Assembly: GCA_037957365.1 (NCBI GenBank)
Contig: JARHVA010000316.1
Location: 2,193,501 to 2,257,500, forward strand
Direction: 5' to 3'
Length of the DNA stretch: 64,000 nt
Source of the DNA: Torreya grandis
Taxonomy: Eukaryota; Streptophyta; Pinopsida; Cupressales; Taxaceae
The notes under the pieces were generated by a model. The model worked only from the letters and a program-made list of their open reading frames with translations, was not told where the DNA came from and did not search any database. Both the position numbers and the translations under genes were made by a program. Below are positions 1 to 11,168 of the stretch, one piece after another. The stretch's first letter is position 1. Every line of letters begins with the position of its first letter.

Positions 1-416
1 TCATGCCCTATTTCTCCTAGTATGTTATCAACAATTGATTGGCAGAGGCCCCTTCCCCACACAAGCTTCATAGGTTTGATAACAAGATCAAACTCCTAGA
101 TTTTGGCAATCCAATTACCCCTTTTGGTTCCAAACTCCTGCTGAGTTAGTATGGACTTGACTATTGTATCAGGGACCAGATCAATAGTGTGTGAGTTCAA
201 GATGTAAAAATAGAAGTGTTTTACCACCTTTACCATAGCATAAGCATGCTTCTCCATGTTTGAATACTTCAGCTCATGATCTTTGAGAGGACAACTCATG
301 AAAGATATGGGAGATTCCACACCTTTTTTGTTCTGTTGAACCAAAATGGTTGAAAGCGTGTGTTTAGAAGCATAGTTATACATCATGAAGTCTTTAGTGT
401 AATCAAGATAAATCAA
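1..416 (-). pseudogene. gypsy RNase H domain of pol (partial)
   Basis: The minus-strand reading frame (open 416-96, continuing across stops to the window edge) matches the RNase H that follows RT in Ty3/gypsy pol. It shows the 'ILVQQNKKGVESPISFMS' core, then the 'LKYSNMEKHAYAMVKVVKHF' helix that carries the family's conserved acidic residue. The first catalytic aspartate ('DAS' in the family) reads 'NYAS' here, so the site is damaged. Past the stop near 94 the text still resembles the conserved RNase H to integrase linker. The plus-strand sister element has the same domain at 14892-15302. Confidence 0.75.
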
Positions 417-439
417 GATTAGGGCATGGTTGATAGCTT

Positions 440-1501
440 CTTTGATGTCTTAAAATGTTGATTTGCCTTCTTCAGTATAGCTTAAAGTGGATTTGCCCTT
501 CATCATATTGAAAATGTGGTGAGTCTTTTCTGTGAATTCAAGAATGAAATTTCATAGAAAATTCACCTTTTCAAATAAAGAATGGACCTCATTCTTACTA
601 GAAAGAAGAGTAAGATCTTAGAAGGATTATACTCTTTCTAGGTCGATCTTTATACCTTCTCGAGATACAGTGTGACCGAGAAGTTTACCTTTTGTAACCC
701 CAAAAATTGACTTCTTGGGATTAAGAGAAATACCATTCTGCCTACATCGCTCCATCACTTGTTGTAGATGATGCACATGATCAGGACAATGCTTAGAAAA
801 GACTATAAAATCATCAAGGTATACCACAATGAACTTATCCATTTTATTTTTGAAAGTAAGATCCATCACTCTTTGAAAAGTGGTGCCAGCATTGATCAAG
901 CCAAAAGACATTCTATGATATGCAAAGGTGCCCCAAGGTGTTGTGAAAGCAGTCTTATGTTGGTCTGCTTCACCAACTTCCACTTGATTATATCCTAAAA
1001 ATCCATCTAACATTGATAACATCTCATCACCAGTCACTGTTTGTAGCTGCTGATCCATGATGGGTAGGGGATAGTTGTCTTTTAAAGATGACTGATTCAG
1101 ATTTTTGAAATCAACACACAAGTGAATTTCTCCATTCTTCTTTCGTACAGGGACTATGTTCACAATCCAGGTGGAATGATGGATTTGGAAAATAATTTTT
1201 GCATTCAGTATTTTCTATATCTCAAAAAGAATAGTGCTTGATATCCTGGGTTGTACTGCCTTTGCTTTTGCTTGTGAGGCAACGACTCAATCTTGAGAGG
1301 AATTTTGTGTTGAATTTTTTTAAGTCTGAGAGATTTCAGATCATCATAAGAGTATGCCAAAACATCAATGTAATGGTGAAGTAAAGTGATAAATTTGATT
1401 TTTTCATCAGGGTTACAACAATTTCTAATGTTGACCATTTTTAGATTGTTTTCTGTACTCAAATTGATTTGATCAAAACCCTTAGAGAATTTTGAATCCA
1501 T
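440..1501 (-). pseudogene. gypsy reverse transcriptase of pol, degraded
   Basis: Two minus-strand open stretches (1501-1205 and 1163-627) cover most of an RT palm. The upstream one carries the linker before RT ('DVLAYSYDDLKSL'). The second has the motif 'GEIHLCVDFKNLNQSSLKD', the 'GYNQVEV' and 'FGLINAGTTFQRVMD' blocks, and an intact 'YLDDFIVFS' active site near residues 116-124, followed by 'KLLGHTVS'. A frameshift or stop near 1164-1204 separates the two, and the tail before RNase H (440-620) has further stops. RNA-templated DNA synthesis is the family role. The plus-strand sister copy has lost the second D of its YLDD box. Confidence 0.85.
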
Positions 1502-1599
1502 TTACTATTCCTTGATAAACCTATCATGCTTGTCAAAAAATTTCTCAAGAAAAACTAATCCTTTAGAAATTTTATTCCCTTTAAGCTGAAGGAACTCTT

Positions 1600-2290
1600 C
1601 ATTAGCTTTTGAATTTATTTTAGGAGTTGATTTCTATGGTGGAGATTCATTGCCTTCAAATTGAAGCTTTTCAAAGCTATCTATTTGTTCCAAAAAAGTA
1701 ATGATTTGGTTGTCACCATTAAACACCTACCAATGGTTAGCATTATCAGGTATATTTGATTGAAAAACTAACTCGATAGTGTACTTTTTATCTTTGAAAT
1801 CTTGGTGAGTGATTAAGAGAGTTGCAAAAATGGCCAATGAATCTGCTCGACTGTTAAATTCTCTGGGCATGGTAGAAATACTGAAAGCATCAAAGCTTTC
1901 AATGCAGTCTCACACCAGATTGTGATAATGTCACAATCTTTCATTTTTGGTTTGATATAGGTTCCTCACCTAACAAACCACCATCTCAGCATCTCCTTTG
2001 GCATGAAAGAGCTTAACACCTTTATCCTGAGCAGCCTTTAATCCAAGCGGCAGCTATTCATACTCAGTAGTTTTGTAAGTGTTACTAAACTACAACTTAT
2101 ATGCATAAGGGAAGATATCTTTTTGAGGAGTTATTAAAACTACTCCAGCTCTAAAACTGGTAGAAGAATTATTGCCATCAAATTCCAGAATCCAAATATC
2201 ATTAGAATCTGATCTTCTTTCAAGTTTTTCTTCATTAGGAAGGGAAGATCCTTTTTCATGTGTATTGCGCCCTACCAATTCTTCTAATGT
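1600..2290 (-). pseudogene. second, plant-type (archaeal-like) RNase H domain, upstream of RT
   Basis: The minus-strand frame contains 'ILEFDGNNSSTSFRAGVVLI', the N-terminal strand and first catalytic aspartate of a plant-type RNase H. Remnants of the later blocks ('TNNT-EYE', the D-x-E-L-V-V strand and the C-terminal A-D-S-L-A) follow with interruptions down to about 1680. The domain lies between protease and RT, as in the sister element at 13005-13766. An extra RNase H is a known property of Tat/Ogre elements. This copy has several stops. Confidence 0.7.
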
Positions 2291-2509
2291 ATTATTTAGA
2301 TTTTTTAGATTGTCACCTATAGAACTTTTGTCTACTGAAATAGAAACGTCTTTAGAAGTCAAAAAGTAATTACCCAAGCCTGAAGACTCAAACAAAATTT
2401 GAGATTTAGGGGCTGACGTTTGTGTGACAATGTACTTCAATTCCTTCTCAGAAATTAGCCTTTGCATGATGCCCTTGACAGGAATCCTTGTCTCAGATAG
2501 GTTCATGCT

Positions 2510-2908
2510 CAATTCTTCACCAATGTCCTTGCAAAAAAAATTCCCAAAAAGAATGTTGTAGGAGGCTGGTACGTCAGCCACCAAGACTGTCATTTTGATT
2601 CTCTTATCTGGGAAGGTTGCCAATGCAAATTGAGCATCTTTGATTTGTCCCAGCAAAGGCACTTATTTATTTTCCATGGAAAAACATCTCCCAAAGGTCT
2701 TAGTCAGCGTGAGACCAAGAGATTCTACCACCTTGATAGGCATGACATTGTCAGAAGCTCCTAAGTCTATAATGCAATTGTTCAGCTGGTGACCATTTAT
2801 CAGTAAGGAGACATAAAATGAATCTATCTTTCCAAGGGCAGCTGGAGGAGTAATCACAAGATTATTTTTGGCAGGTGTGTTCTTTGGGGGAACATGAGTT
2901 ACTTTCAA
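2510..2908 (-). pseudogene. gypsy aspartic protease domain
   Basis: The minus-strand frame shows the retropepsin signature 'IIDLGASDNVMP', where the family has D-S/T-G-A-S, followed by 'VVESLGLTLTKTFGRCFSME'. After a stop near 2662 the frame continues with 'LLGQIKDAQFALATFPDKRI' and 'ILFGNFFCKDIGEELSMNLS', the C-terminal half of the same protease. The S/T of the catalytic triplet reads L, so this copy would probably be inactive even without the stop. The family enzyme matures Gag and Pol. The plus-strand counterpart is 12540-12995. Confidence 0.8.
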
Positions 2909-3420
2909 AATTTCTTATCCTGCAGAGATAGTTTTATTTTTGACACATTCAACTAACCTATCCAACTACTCAGGGTTGGATTGCAAGAATTCAAACTCAG
3001 ACATCTGAATTTTGGTCTTCTTAGCATGGTCAATTATATCAAATGATTGAAATAAATTAGAAATAGAGGAAGGCAGTCCATTAATCTAGGTTTTGCTGGG
3101 TGTGGGACTGGTCTGCGAATTTGAAGTAGAAGGTGAAGGAATATTTGAGGTACTTACTTTTTTAGTGATCACCAGGTCCTTTGATTGAAAAGGTAGAGAA
3201 GCCCCTCGTTTAGCAATTGAAATTTTTGGTTGAGATTCTTCCCTTATTTTTTGTTATCATCTTGTTGAATTGACTAGTTCTGGGACCTGGTAAATACATC
3301 GTAGGATTTGTCAAACACTTCTCCTTTACTTCTCACTTCATCCTGGTAATTTAGGAAACCAATGTTGGAGTCACCAGTTGATTCTTCTTAGCTTTCTACA
3401 AAGAGATCAACTTCATCTTC

Positions 3421-4300
3421 TTATTTTAACTTAGGTTGGAAAGAAAAATTAGATTCAATTTTAATATAACCAACTGCTGAGTTAGCTGGTGCTGCTTCAA
3501 TGGTAAGCTTCCCTAGTGGGGGAGGAAGGCAATTTGGTTGCCCTTGATTTTTAGCAGCATTGCCCTGATATGACTGGTTGGGAAATGTCCTCCTTGGTAT
3601 ATCTTGATAAGAAGGAGGAGCAGACATCCCTTGTGCCATTTAATTTTTTAGATCTTGTAATTCATTTGCTAGCTTTTGCACCATAGGATTAGTGGTGCAT
3701 GTAGAAGAATATTCAGAAGATGAAGAAGATTTAATTTTGTTAGGATCTCTTCTTATCTTTCCTACCAAGATAAGATCATCTTCAATCTCATTGGCCAAAA
3801 TTTGAGCTGCAACAAGATCTATGTGGCCAGCCTGCCTCAATAGGAAACTCACTTTAGGAAGTTGAGAATTGATGAAGAAGCATTTGAGATTCTCAGGTGT
3901 CGGCTAAGCAATTGTGAGAATCTTGTTCCTTAGCTTGTCAAATTTAACAATGAAGTATCTCATGGGTTCATGAGGCTCCTTATTCATTTGTGTAATCTGG
4001 GCTAACATGGCGTGTGCATCTTCTATAGGTTTGAATCTAGCCTCAAAATTGGCCTTGAGAGTCTTCCAGTTAGTCACTGTTTGTGCTTGTAGATGATAAA
4101 ACTAGTTTGTAACAGTGCCTTGCAATATTTTCACAAATAGTCTGACTGCAATGTCTTCATATTCAATGCCTATCACACCATAGGCTATGTAAAAGGCTAC
4201 AATTGGGAAAATTATTTCTTGAACTACGGGGTAGGTTATGTAGATGTGGGGTTAGATTCAGAGGACCAAAATTATTACCCTAGGGGCCTTGAGCTGCCAT
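3421..4300 (-). pseudogene. gypsy gag, degraded
   Basis: The likely start is the minus-strand ATG at 4300-4298 opening 'MAAQGP', which matches the better preserved sister start at 11169. Downstream pieces include 'SFLLRQAGHIDLVAAQILAN' and 'EIEDDLILVGKIRRDPNK' (3852-3640) and a proline-rich segment beginning 'MAQGMSAPPSYQDIPRRTF' (3639-3421). These align with the plus-strand gag at 11604-12060. No zinc knuckle is visible in either copy. Several stops and frameshifts interrupt it. Confidence 0.75.
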
Positions 4301-4618
4301 GATGTGGCTATTGAAGGGAGGGATAATAAATCTCTATGGGATATGTATAGAAAAAACTCTGCTAGTAGAGGAAAGAGAATCTTTGCATGGTATTAGGGAA
4401 CTGATGTTTGTAAGAGGAAAAATCTTGGTTCTTTGAAGGTGAGATGGTGAAAGAAAAAGATCAAAATTACTTAGTTGTACCAACTCAAATATAGGGTCAA
4501 CAATACCTTGAGCTCTCTAGCTTCATGTGTATGGTGGATCTACCAGAGTGTAAATTAAAAATGGAAAAGAACTGAAATTACTTCAATTTGAAGCTTGAGG
4601 CTTCAAGCTATTTTTTCT

Positions 4619-4976
4619 TCCCTAGCAAAGTTGCCAAAAATTGTTAGCATGGAGTTGTTTGTGTTCTATCCCCAGTAGCTATGAAATGCTAATCGAAAAG
4701 AATTGAATATTTCATTATTCCCTAGTAGATTCATGAAAAACTATTGGCATGGAGTTTTTGGAAAAAGATCAAAATTACTCATTCATCTCCAGTGAAGCCA
4801 CCAAAAACTGTTGGCATGGCACTGCTTGTGTTCTATCCCCAGCAAATATGAAATGCTAATGGAAAAGAACTGAATATTTCATTCTTCCCCAATGGAGTCA
4901 CCAAAAACTATTGGCATAGAGCTGATAAAAAAGGATCAAAATTACTCATTCATCCCCAGTAGAGTCGCCAAAAATT
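4619..4976 (-). repeat. leader array with five primer-binding-site-like copies
   Basis: Directly inside the 5' LTR the minus strand reads TTTTTGGCGACTCTACTGGG, resembling the tRNA-primed PBS of Tat/Ogre-type elements. Related copies occur on the same strand at about 4953-4976, 4885-4910, 4787-4810, 4718-4743 and 4619-4643. Start-to-start spacing alternates 68, 98, 69 and 99 bp, so the array is two copies of a ~167-bp dimer plus a terminal copy. Between them, 'GAATGAGTAATTTTGATC' alternates with 'GAATGAAATATTCA'. The sister plus-strand element has only one copy, at 10834. Confidence 0.8.
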
Positions 4977-7061
4977 ATTGGGTGAATATTTTGTCACTAG
5001 CTGATTGACGGTAAAATGGTTACATCAACCACAACATAAGGAGATTTATGTGACAAAATGGGTGTGGTGACCACAGCCAAAATGAGATAAATCTCTCTTC
5101 TCAACAAGGGGAGGTTCCCTATAATTTATAGTATATATATATAAGCTAAAAATACACACAGGGGTGAAATTATACCATCTATCTCTCTTTTTTCAAAGAT
5201 AATGTTCATAAAATAGAGGAGAATTCTTAGATAATTGCTGAAGGTATTTCTCTTCTTTCAAAAATGATGTTCAGAAAACTAGGTGAAGACTTCTTAGGTA
5301 GTAACTGTAACTACAAGAAACTCACGAAAGCACAAAGTCTTTCATTGCTTCTTTCACTAATTAGGATGAAGGACACTATAGGATTAATCACAGCCCAAAG
5401 TCTCCACCTAAAACTACAATAGGGTAAAGGATTACGAAGGATAAAGAGAGCTCAAAGTCTCTCTACTATCCTTTACCCAAAACACAGATTGACGACACTT
5501 ATGGTAGCACAAAATCTTTCACAGTCAACTTCAGGACATCTTTCAGCTTATTTCCACTTGTTCTGCTTGTTTTATTAATATGGACAAGATCGCATTTAGG
5601 AAACAGACATAAGAACAATTTCCTAGATGACACAAGCTTATTCTAACACAAAGTTTGAAAGGTCACTTGCTTTCTCATTCATTTAACAAAATATGGTTAA
5701 CACTCTGAGCTCAAAGTCTCAGGAATGCCTTTCAACTTGGGTAGAGCTTTGTTTTTGATAACAGAGAGATCTCCCTTATACAAAATGAGAGATTACAATA
5801 TATAACATCATAAGAAAGACTTGGGCACTTGTTTTCATGAAAACGGCCCATGCTGAATTGAATGCATTGAATATCTGTGAAAGGACCATGCTAGAATAGG
5901 TCATCAAACTTGACTTTGGCATTCTGAATCATCTCAAATGCCTCCTCTTAAGCATGGGTTGTCTGGTCTTATTTATGATGCTTATATGGCTGTCTATTCG
6001 CCTTTACTTAATGCAAAAAAATAGGCTACACCTTTGAATGTTTATGTTCTCTGATGTCCACCTGGTGGACTGTTCCACCTACTAGAAATAACTCTCCTAC
6101 AGATATTTCTAGATTTTATGTAGTTGTTCTCTCTTTTCTTGCCACATTTTGTCTCTTTCTGGCGATTTGAGCTCTTGAGACTATCTTCTCACTTTATGCT
6201 AGCTCCTTCAGCGCCTTTCTAGGCTAGTCACTAAGCTTATTCTCAGGTCTTTTGAAAACAAACAGTTATGTCATCACCTTAAATTTGACGTCCATGGGGA
6301 CGTCACCAATCAATTGAACCTCTTTGAACCTTGAACCTTGAACTCTTTTGGTTCAATGGTTCAGTGATTGAATGTTTTGTAAAGGGCTGTGTTCGCTCTC
6401 TTTTTCTTCTTTGGTTGAACTATTTTTTTAAACTTCTTTTTGGAATCTTCCAATTCCTTCATTCACTCGAAGATTCCTTTTGAACATTGAATTCTTTGAA
6501 CCCTTTGAACCTTTGAACCATTTCGGTTCAAGGTTCAACGGTTCAACGATTCATTCTAATTGTTTGAATCCTTTGATTCTCTAAGTCCGTCAAACTCATT
6601 GAACTCATTGAACCTTTGAACCTTTGAACTACTTTGGTTCAAGGTTCAACAATTCAATGGTTCAATCTTAACTCTTCAAATCTTTCTTTTATTTTTTAAG
6701 TCCACCGAAGTCATTGAACCTTTGAAATTTTTGAACCTTTGAACCTTGTGGAGGTGGGGTTCAATGGTTTAACGGTTCAAAGTGTTTCATTTTAATTGTT
6801 TGAATCCTACTGTTAAGTCTTTTGATTGAACCTCAGTGTTGAACCATCCTCAAAATACTAAGGAAAAGCCTTAAGTGTTTTGAACTTCCTCTAAAGAAAG
6901 CCCACCTATTGAACTTGTGACTTCATTAGCTGAAAAGGCTTAAATATTTGAAAAACTTAACTGCTTAGAACATTTTGAAAGAAAGAGACCATTTTGGCCT
7001 GTAGGACCAAAATGATCAACATGTTGTCCACAAAAATAAGTGATGGATTTTGGGAATAACA
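4976..7061 (-). repeat. 5' LTR of the minus-strand gypsy element
   Basis: On the minus strand this LTR runs from TGTTATTCCCAAAATCC (at 7061) to ACCCAATA (at 4976), about 2.09 kb. It aligns along its length with the LTRs at 7760-10833 and 16906-18870. It carries a hairpin near its start (6987-7017), a long stretch of TTGAACC/GGTTCAA units (about 6300-6850) and a TATATATT sequence on the minus strand near 5795-5805. The terminal G of the usual ...CCCAACA has become A-containing (CCCAATA). Confidence 0.85.
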
Positions 7062-7754
7062 CATCTAACATTACCTTCCATTTCTAATCCAATCAAATTT
7101 TGGACCAATAACAAAGCATTCTGATCAATTTGAGTAATTTGTACACAAAGTGCTTAAACATGCTTAAGATATAATTAACCCAAATCAAGGCATAATTAAT
7201 AATTCCATGGAAATTTTTTGAAAACTTATTTTTGAAAATAAATATTGAATATCTACATCATCAGGTGACCTCATTTCTTGTGAAGACATCCCTAGGCCAT
7301 AAATGCACAAATATCAAGATTCATGCCCTCCATGTCTCATCAGTGCCTTCCATGATGCCCTCCATGCCTCTTAATTTCCCCTTATTCCAATTTCATGACG
7401 AGGATAATTATAAACTTAATTCTAAAAATTAAATTAATCTGCAACCACACATCTCAATTTCAAGATGGACGATTTAGGTTGATTCTAGACATTTACAAAA
7501 GTCTATAAATAAAAGACCTTACCACATCATTTCTAAGACTTGAAAATGCAATGTTATAATTCACAAATACCTTAAATAAGTCATTGCAATTAGTGTTACC
7601 ATGCCAAAGGTGCCAAGGTGAGATGGAGGTAGCCAAGCTTCCATTGCCAAGGACTTCATGAGCACAAAACTGAGCAAGCCACTACTACAAAGGCATTTAG
7701 AGCATCTGAAGAAGGTGAAGAAATTCTTATGTTTTATTCTTTACTATTTAGTTG
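7062..7754. other. spacer between two head-to-head gypsy elements
   Basis: About 690 bp of AT-rich sequence. A 66-codon open frame at 7232-7432 has no recognisable motif and reads through simple sequence. I see no gene or repeat signature here. The last five bases before the next LTR (7755-7759, TGTTT) are the target-site duplication of that element. Confidence 0.6.
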
Positions 7755-8809
7755 TGTTTTGTTGTTCCCAAAATCCGTCACTTATTTTTTATGGATAACA
7801 TGTCGACCATTTCGGTCTTACAGGCCAAAATGGTCTCTTTCTTTCTCAAAATGTTCTAAGCAGTCAAGTTATTCAATCGTACAAGCCCTTTTAGTTAAGG
7901 AAATCACAGGTTCAAAAGGTGGGCTTTTCGCAAAGAAAAATCTCAAAACACTTAAGGCATTTCCTAAAAAATTGTAAGGATGGTTCAACACTAAGGTTAA
8001 ATCAAAAAGTTCAACAATGGGGTTAAATAATATAAAATGAACCATTGATCTATTGAACCATTAAACTCCACCTCTAAAAGGCTCAAAGAGTTCAAAGTTT
8101 CAACGAGTTCAAAGCTTCAACACATTCAAAGGGTTCAAAATTCAAAGTTTAAAAGTTTGAGTGAATGGTTCAAATGGAAGATTCTAGAAAAAGGTTGAAC
8201 TAAATGGTTCAACCGAATGGTTTAAACAATTGGTTCAATGATACATTGAAATCCTAAAGAAGACTAAGTGAAGATGGCTCTTTACAAAACATAGAACCAC
8301 AGAATTGCCAAACTGTTGAACTATTGAACCAGTTAACTCTGAAAGGTTCAAAGGTTCAAGGTTCAAAATGGTTCAAGTGACTGGTGACATCTCTATGGAT
8401 GTCAAATTCAATATTATGGAATAACCATTAATTTTCAAATAACGCAGACCCGAGGACAAACTCAGTGATCCACTGAGAAAGGAGCCGAAAAAGCCAACAG
8501 AAGGTGAGAAGATAGCCCCGAGAGCTCAGATCAGTAGGAAGAGATAAGATATAGCAAGGAAAGAGGGAATCAAACAGAGAATCTAGAAGCATCAGTGGAA
8601 GAGTTATTCCAGTGGGCGGAACAATCCACCAGGTGGATATCAGAGAGCGCAAGTATTCAATGGCATGGCCTATTTTTCTTCATTTGAGTAAAGATAAGTG
8701 GATAGTCGTGTAAGTATCATAAAGAGGAGTAGCCTTACCTTTCAAAAGATTAGGCAACCCATGCTTTGGAGAGGAAATTTGACATGATTTGAACGGCTCC
8801 AACATGGCC

Positions 8810-9905
8810 TGTTAGGTTGTGGAGCTAAAAGCTTCACCAAGATGCAAACAGGAGGAGGTTGCTAAGGTGCAAAGCAACCGACATCGGTCAGGCCCGGTCA
8901 TATCCAGTGCACAGAGCTGCCGACATCAGTCAGTATCAGCCGACATTGGTCACCTCCAGTTAAACAGTGACCGACGTCAATCGCCTGTGCGGTTTCAAAA
9001 CTGTCGGTTTCATGAATAGTTTGTTAACGAACCAGTTGTTTGCATGTCAAGGACTAATTTTAGTCTAGAGCTATGGTTTCTAATTATTGTAATTGGATGT
9101 CTAATTATTATTTGGCATGGGATCTATATAATAGACTCATGGGCTATATTTTAAAGTGTGCTAGATAGAGAGAGCAAGGTTAGCTCCTTCAGAGGGAAGA
9201 GAGCAAGGTTGGCTCCTCATAGTACCACAGTGCCAAGTGTGTATGATCAGGTAGATCTGTGGGAGAGCAAGATCTGGTAGAGATCCATAGGGGTGCTGGT
9301 TTAGAGCAATAGAGGAAGGCAAGGTAGATCCTTCTATTTGTAAGATCATTTGAATTGCAAGTTTTTGCAAGTTCATGGGAGATCTACATGGTAAGTAAGA
9401 TCGGTTGATCTGTAGGTGTTTGTGTGTGTTTGATCTAGGTTTGTAGGTATTGCAAAACCAAGTTTATTTGCAGGTGGCAGCAAGATCAGGGAGATCAACA
9501 ACATAATAGGTAGCAATATCAGGAGAGATCTACTTGGAGTATGTTTGTGTACTCAGACTTGAGTATGTATGTATGTATACTCGGTGGTACTGGCAGTAGT
9601 GATACTGACTGGTTGGAGGTGAACAACAACTCTGTGTTTGAGTTGTTTGTTGTGACCATATTTGAGAAGAGTGAAATCTTGAAGTAGAATTACTGTACAC
9701 TTGGTGTGGGAAGCCTGGAAGGTGTGGAAGAGTGTGGCATCTCTTCATTGTAATTCTTTTCTGGAAGAGTATTAATACAATTGGGTATTGTCTCTCATAT
9801 TCTGTGTTATTTCTAAATTTCTAGTTACTTGTTACTTCTAGTTAAATTCCGTGTTTAGTTGCTTATACTAAGGTAATCATGTGTGCTCCTTAATCCTAAC
9901 ACAGT
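8810..9905 (+). mobile_element. Solo LTR, probably copia-like, inserted in the gypsy 5' LTR
   Basis: Alignment of the gypsy 5' LTR with its 3' partner breaks after ...ACATGGCC (8809) and resumes at about 9906. The insert begins TGTTAGG and ends with CCTAACA (to 9901) plus a few bases, giving LTR-like inverted termini. Flanks TGGCC (8805-8809) and TGACC (9906-9910) may be a 5-bp duplication with one change; with that reading the 3' end is ...ACACAGT rather than a clean CA. No coding sequence is present, so this looks like a solo LTR left by recombination. TATATAA lies at 9125-9131, and a GATC-rich stretch (about 9160-9540) follows. Assignment to copia is by terminal style only. Confidence 0.65.
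8878..8975 (+). promoter_or_regulatory. Four RCCGAC (DRE/CRT-type) motifs in solo-LTR U3
   Basis: CCGAC occurs at 8878-8882, 8920-8924, 8940-8944 and 8971-8975, each preceded by A or G, so all match the RCCGAC core bound by plant DREB/CBF factors. They sit inside related 13-bp units of the form CCGACATCGGTCA, 150-250 bp upstream of the TATATAA at 9125. Factor binding is inference. Confidence 0.45.
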
Positions 9906-10833
9906 TGACCTCGCCCCTGCACATAACTTCCTCCTTCCAAAGCATTCAATGCAACATGGGCCATTTTGTGAAAACAAGCACCAAAGTCTTTCTTTAGAGG
10001 CTATATATTAGAATCTCTTAGTGTGTAGAAAAGGGGATCTCTCTATTATTAGAAGCAAAACTCTACCCAAATTGAAAGGCATTCCTGAGACTTTGAGCTC
10101 AGACTGTTAATCATATTTTATCAAGTGAATGAGAAAGCAAGTGACCTTTTAGACTTTGTATTGAAATAGCTTGTGTTATCTAAGAAATCATTCTTATGTC
10201 TTTTTCCTAAATATAGTCTTGTCCATTTAATCAAATAAGAAGAACAAGTAGAAATAATTCAAAATATATCTTGAAGTCGACTGTGGGAGACTTTATGTTG
10301 CCATAATTGTCTTTAGTCTGTGTGTTTTATGTTTCATGATATTGAAGAGACTTTGAGATTCCCTTATCCTTCGTAATATTTTACTCTGTTGTAGTTTTCG
10401 GTAGAGACTTTGTGTTGCACTTCATTTTATTGTGTTACTTTGTCCTAAATTAGTAGGAGAAACAACAAAAGACTTTGTGCTTTCGTAGGTTTCTTGTGGA
10501 TTCTATTACTACTTAGGAAGAATCCTTTTTGTTTGTTGAACATCATTTTTGAAACAAGAGAAATGCCTTCAGTAATTACACAAGAATTCTCCTTTATTTT
10601 GTGAACATCATCTCTAAAAAAAGAGAGATGGATGGTATGATTTTACCCCTGAGTCTATTTTCAATTTATATTAGTATATTATAGTTTATAGGGAACCTAC
10701 CCTTACTAAGAGGAGAGATTTATCTCATTATGTTGTGGTAACCACACCCATTTTATTGTATAAATCTCATTGTGTTGTGGTTGATATACCCATTTTTTTG
10801 TCAGTTAGTTGATGAAAAAATATTCACCCAACA

Positions 10834-10856
10834 ATGTTTTGGTGACTTTGTTGGGA
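10834..10856 (+). other. Primer-binding site of plus-strand gypsy element
   Basis: Immediately after the 5' LTR end the sequence ATGTTTTGGTGACTTTGTTG aligns with the better conserved TTTTTGGCGACTCTACTGGG of the minus-strand copy. Only one copy is present here, and gag-leader sequence follows directly. tRNA-Arg, as reported for Ogre elements, is a guess from sequence resemblance. Confidence 0.55.
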
Positions 10857-11168
10857 AGAACGTGCAAGTTGAATCCTCATGCTTCAAGTTGAAGCAGTTC
10901 TAGTTCTTTTCCATTCTACACTCTAGCAAATCCATGGTATACGCAAAGCTAGAGAACTCAAGGTATTGTTGATCATGTATTCGAGTTTGTGCAATGAAAT
11001 AATTTTGACCTTCCTCCTCCACAATCTCACCTTCAGTGAATTAGGAGCTTTCCTTCTACCAACGTCAAGTCCCCAATACCTAGCAAAACTTTTCTTTCCT
11101 CTGCTAGCAGAGATTTGTCTATACATACCCTACAAAGGTTTGTTATCCCTCCTTTCAATCGTCATATC

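Larger units (their letters stand above)
1..7061 (-). mobile_element. Ty3/gypsy retrotransposon, 5' half, minus strand (Tat/Ogre-like)
   Basis: Reading on the minus strand from 7061 downward the order is 5' LTR, leader, gag, protease, a plant-type RNase H, reverse transcriptase, then the gypsy RNase H. The window edge cuts the element before integrase and the 3' LTR. It belongs to the same family as the plus-strand element at 7760-18870: LTRs, gag, protease and RT align throughout. The two copies are head to head, about 700 bp apart. Coding parts are broken by many stops and frameshifts, so the copy is inactive. The Tat/Ogre assignment rests on the extra RNase H and on the primer-site sequence just inside the LTR. 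Confidence 0.85.
7760..10833 (+). repeat. 5' LTR (contains an inserted solo LTR)
   Basis: Starts TGTTGTTCCCAAAATCC and ends ATTCACCCAACA. Without the insertion at 8810-9905 it is ~1.98 kb, matching the 3' LTR. Landmarks shared with the other LTRs are a 10-bp-stem hairpin at 7805-7835, a GGTTCAA-rich zone at about 7985-8390, and TATATATTA at 10002-10010, the best TATA-box candidate. That places about 1.15 kb of U3 (insertion excluded) upstream of transcription start. Confidence 0.88.

Noticed and set aside
6300..6850. Regularly repeated GGTTCAA text considered as a CRISPR-like or satellite array
   Set aside because: Units vary in spacing and orientation, and the block is a part of every LTR of this family. 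The host is a plant.
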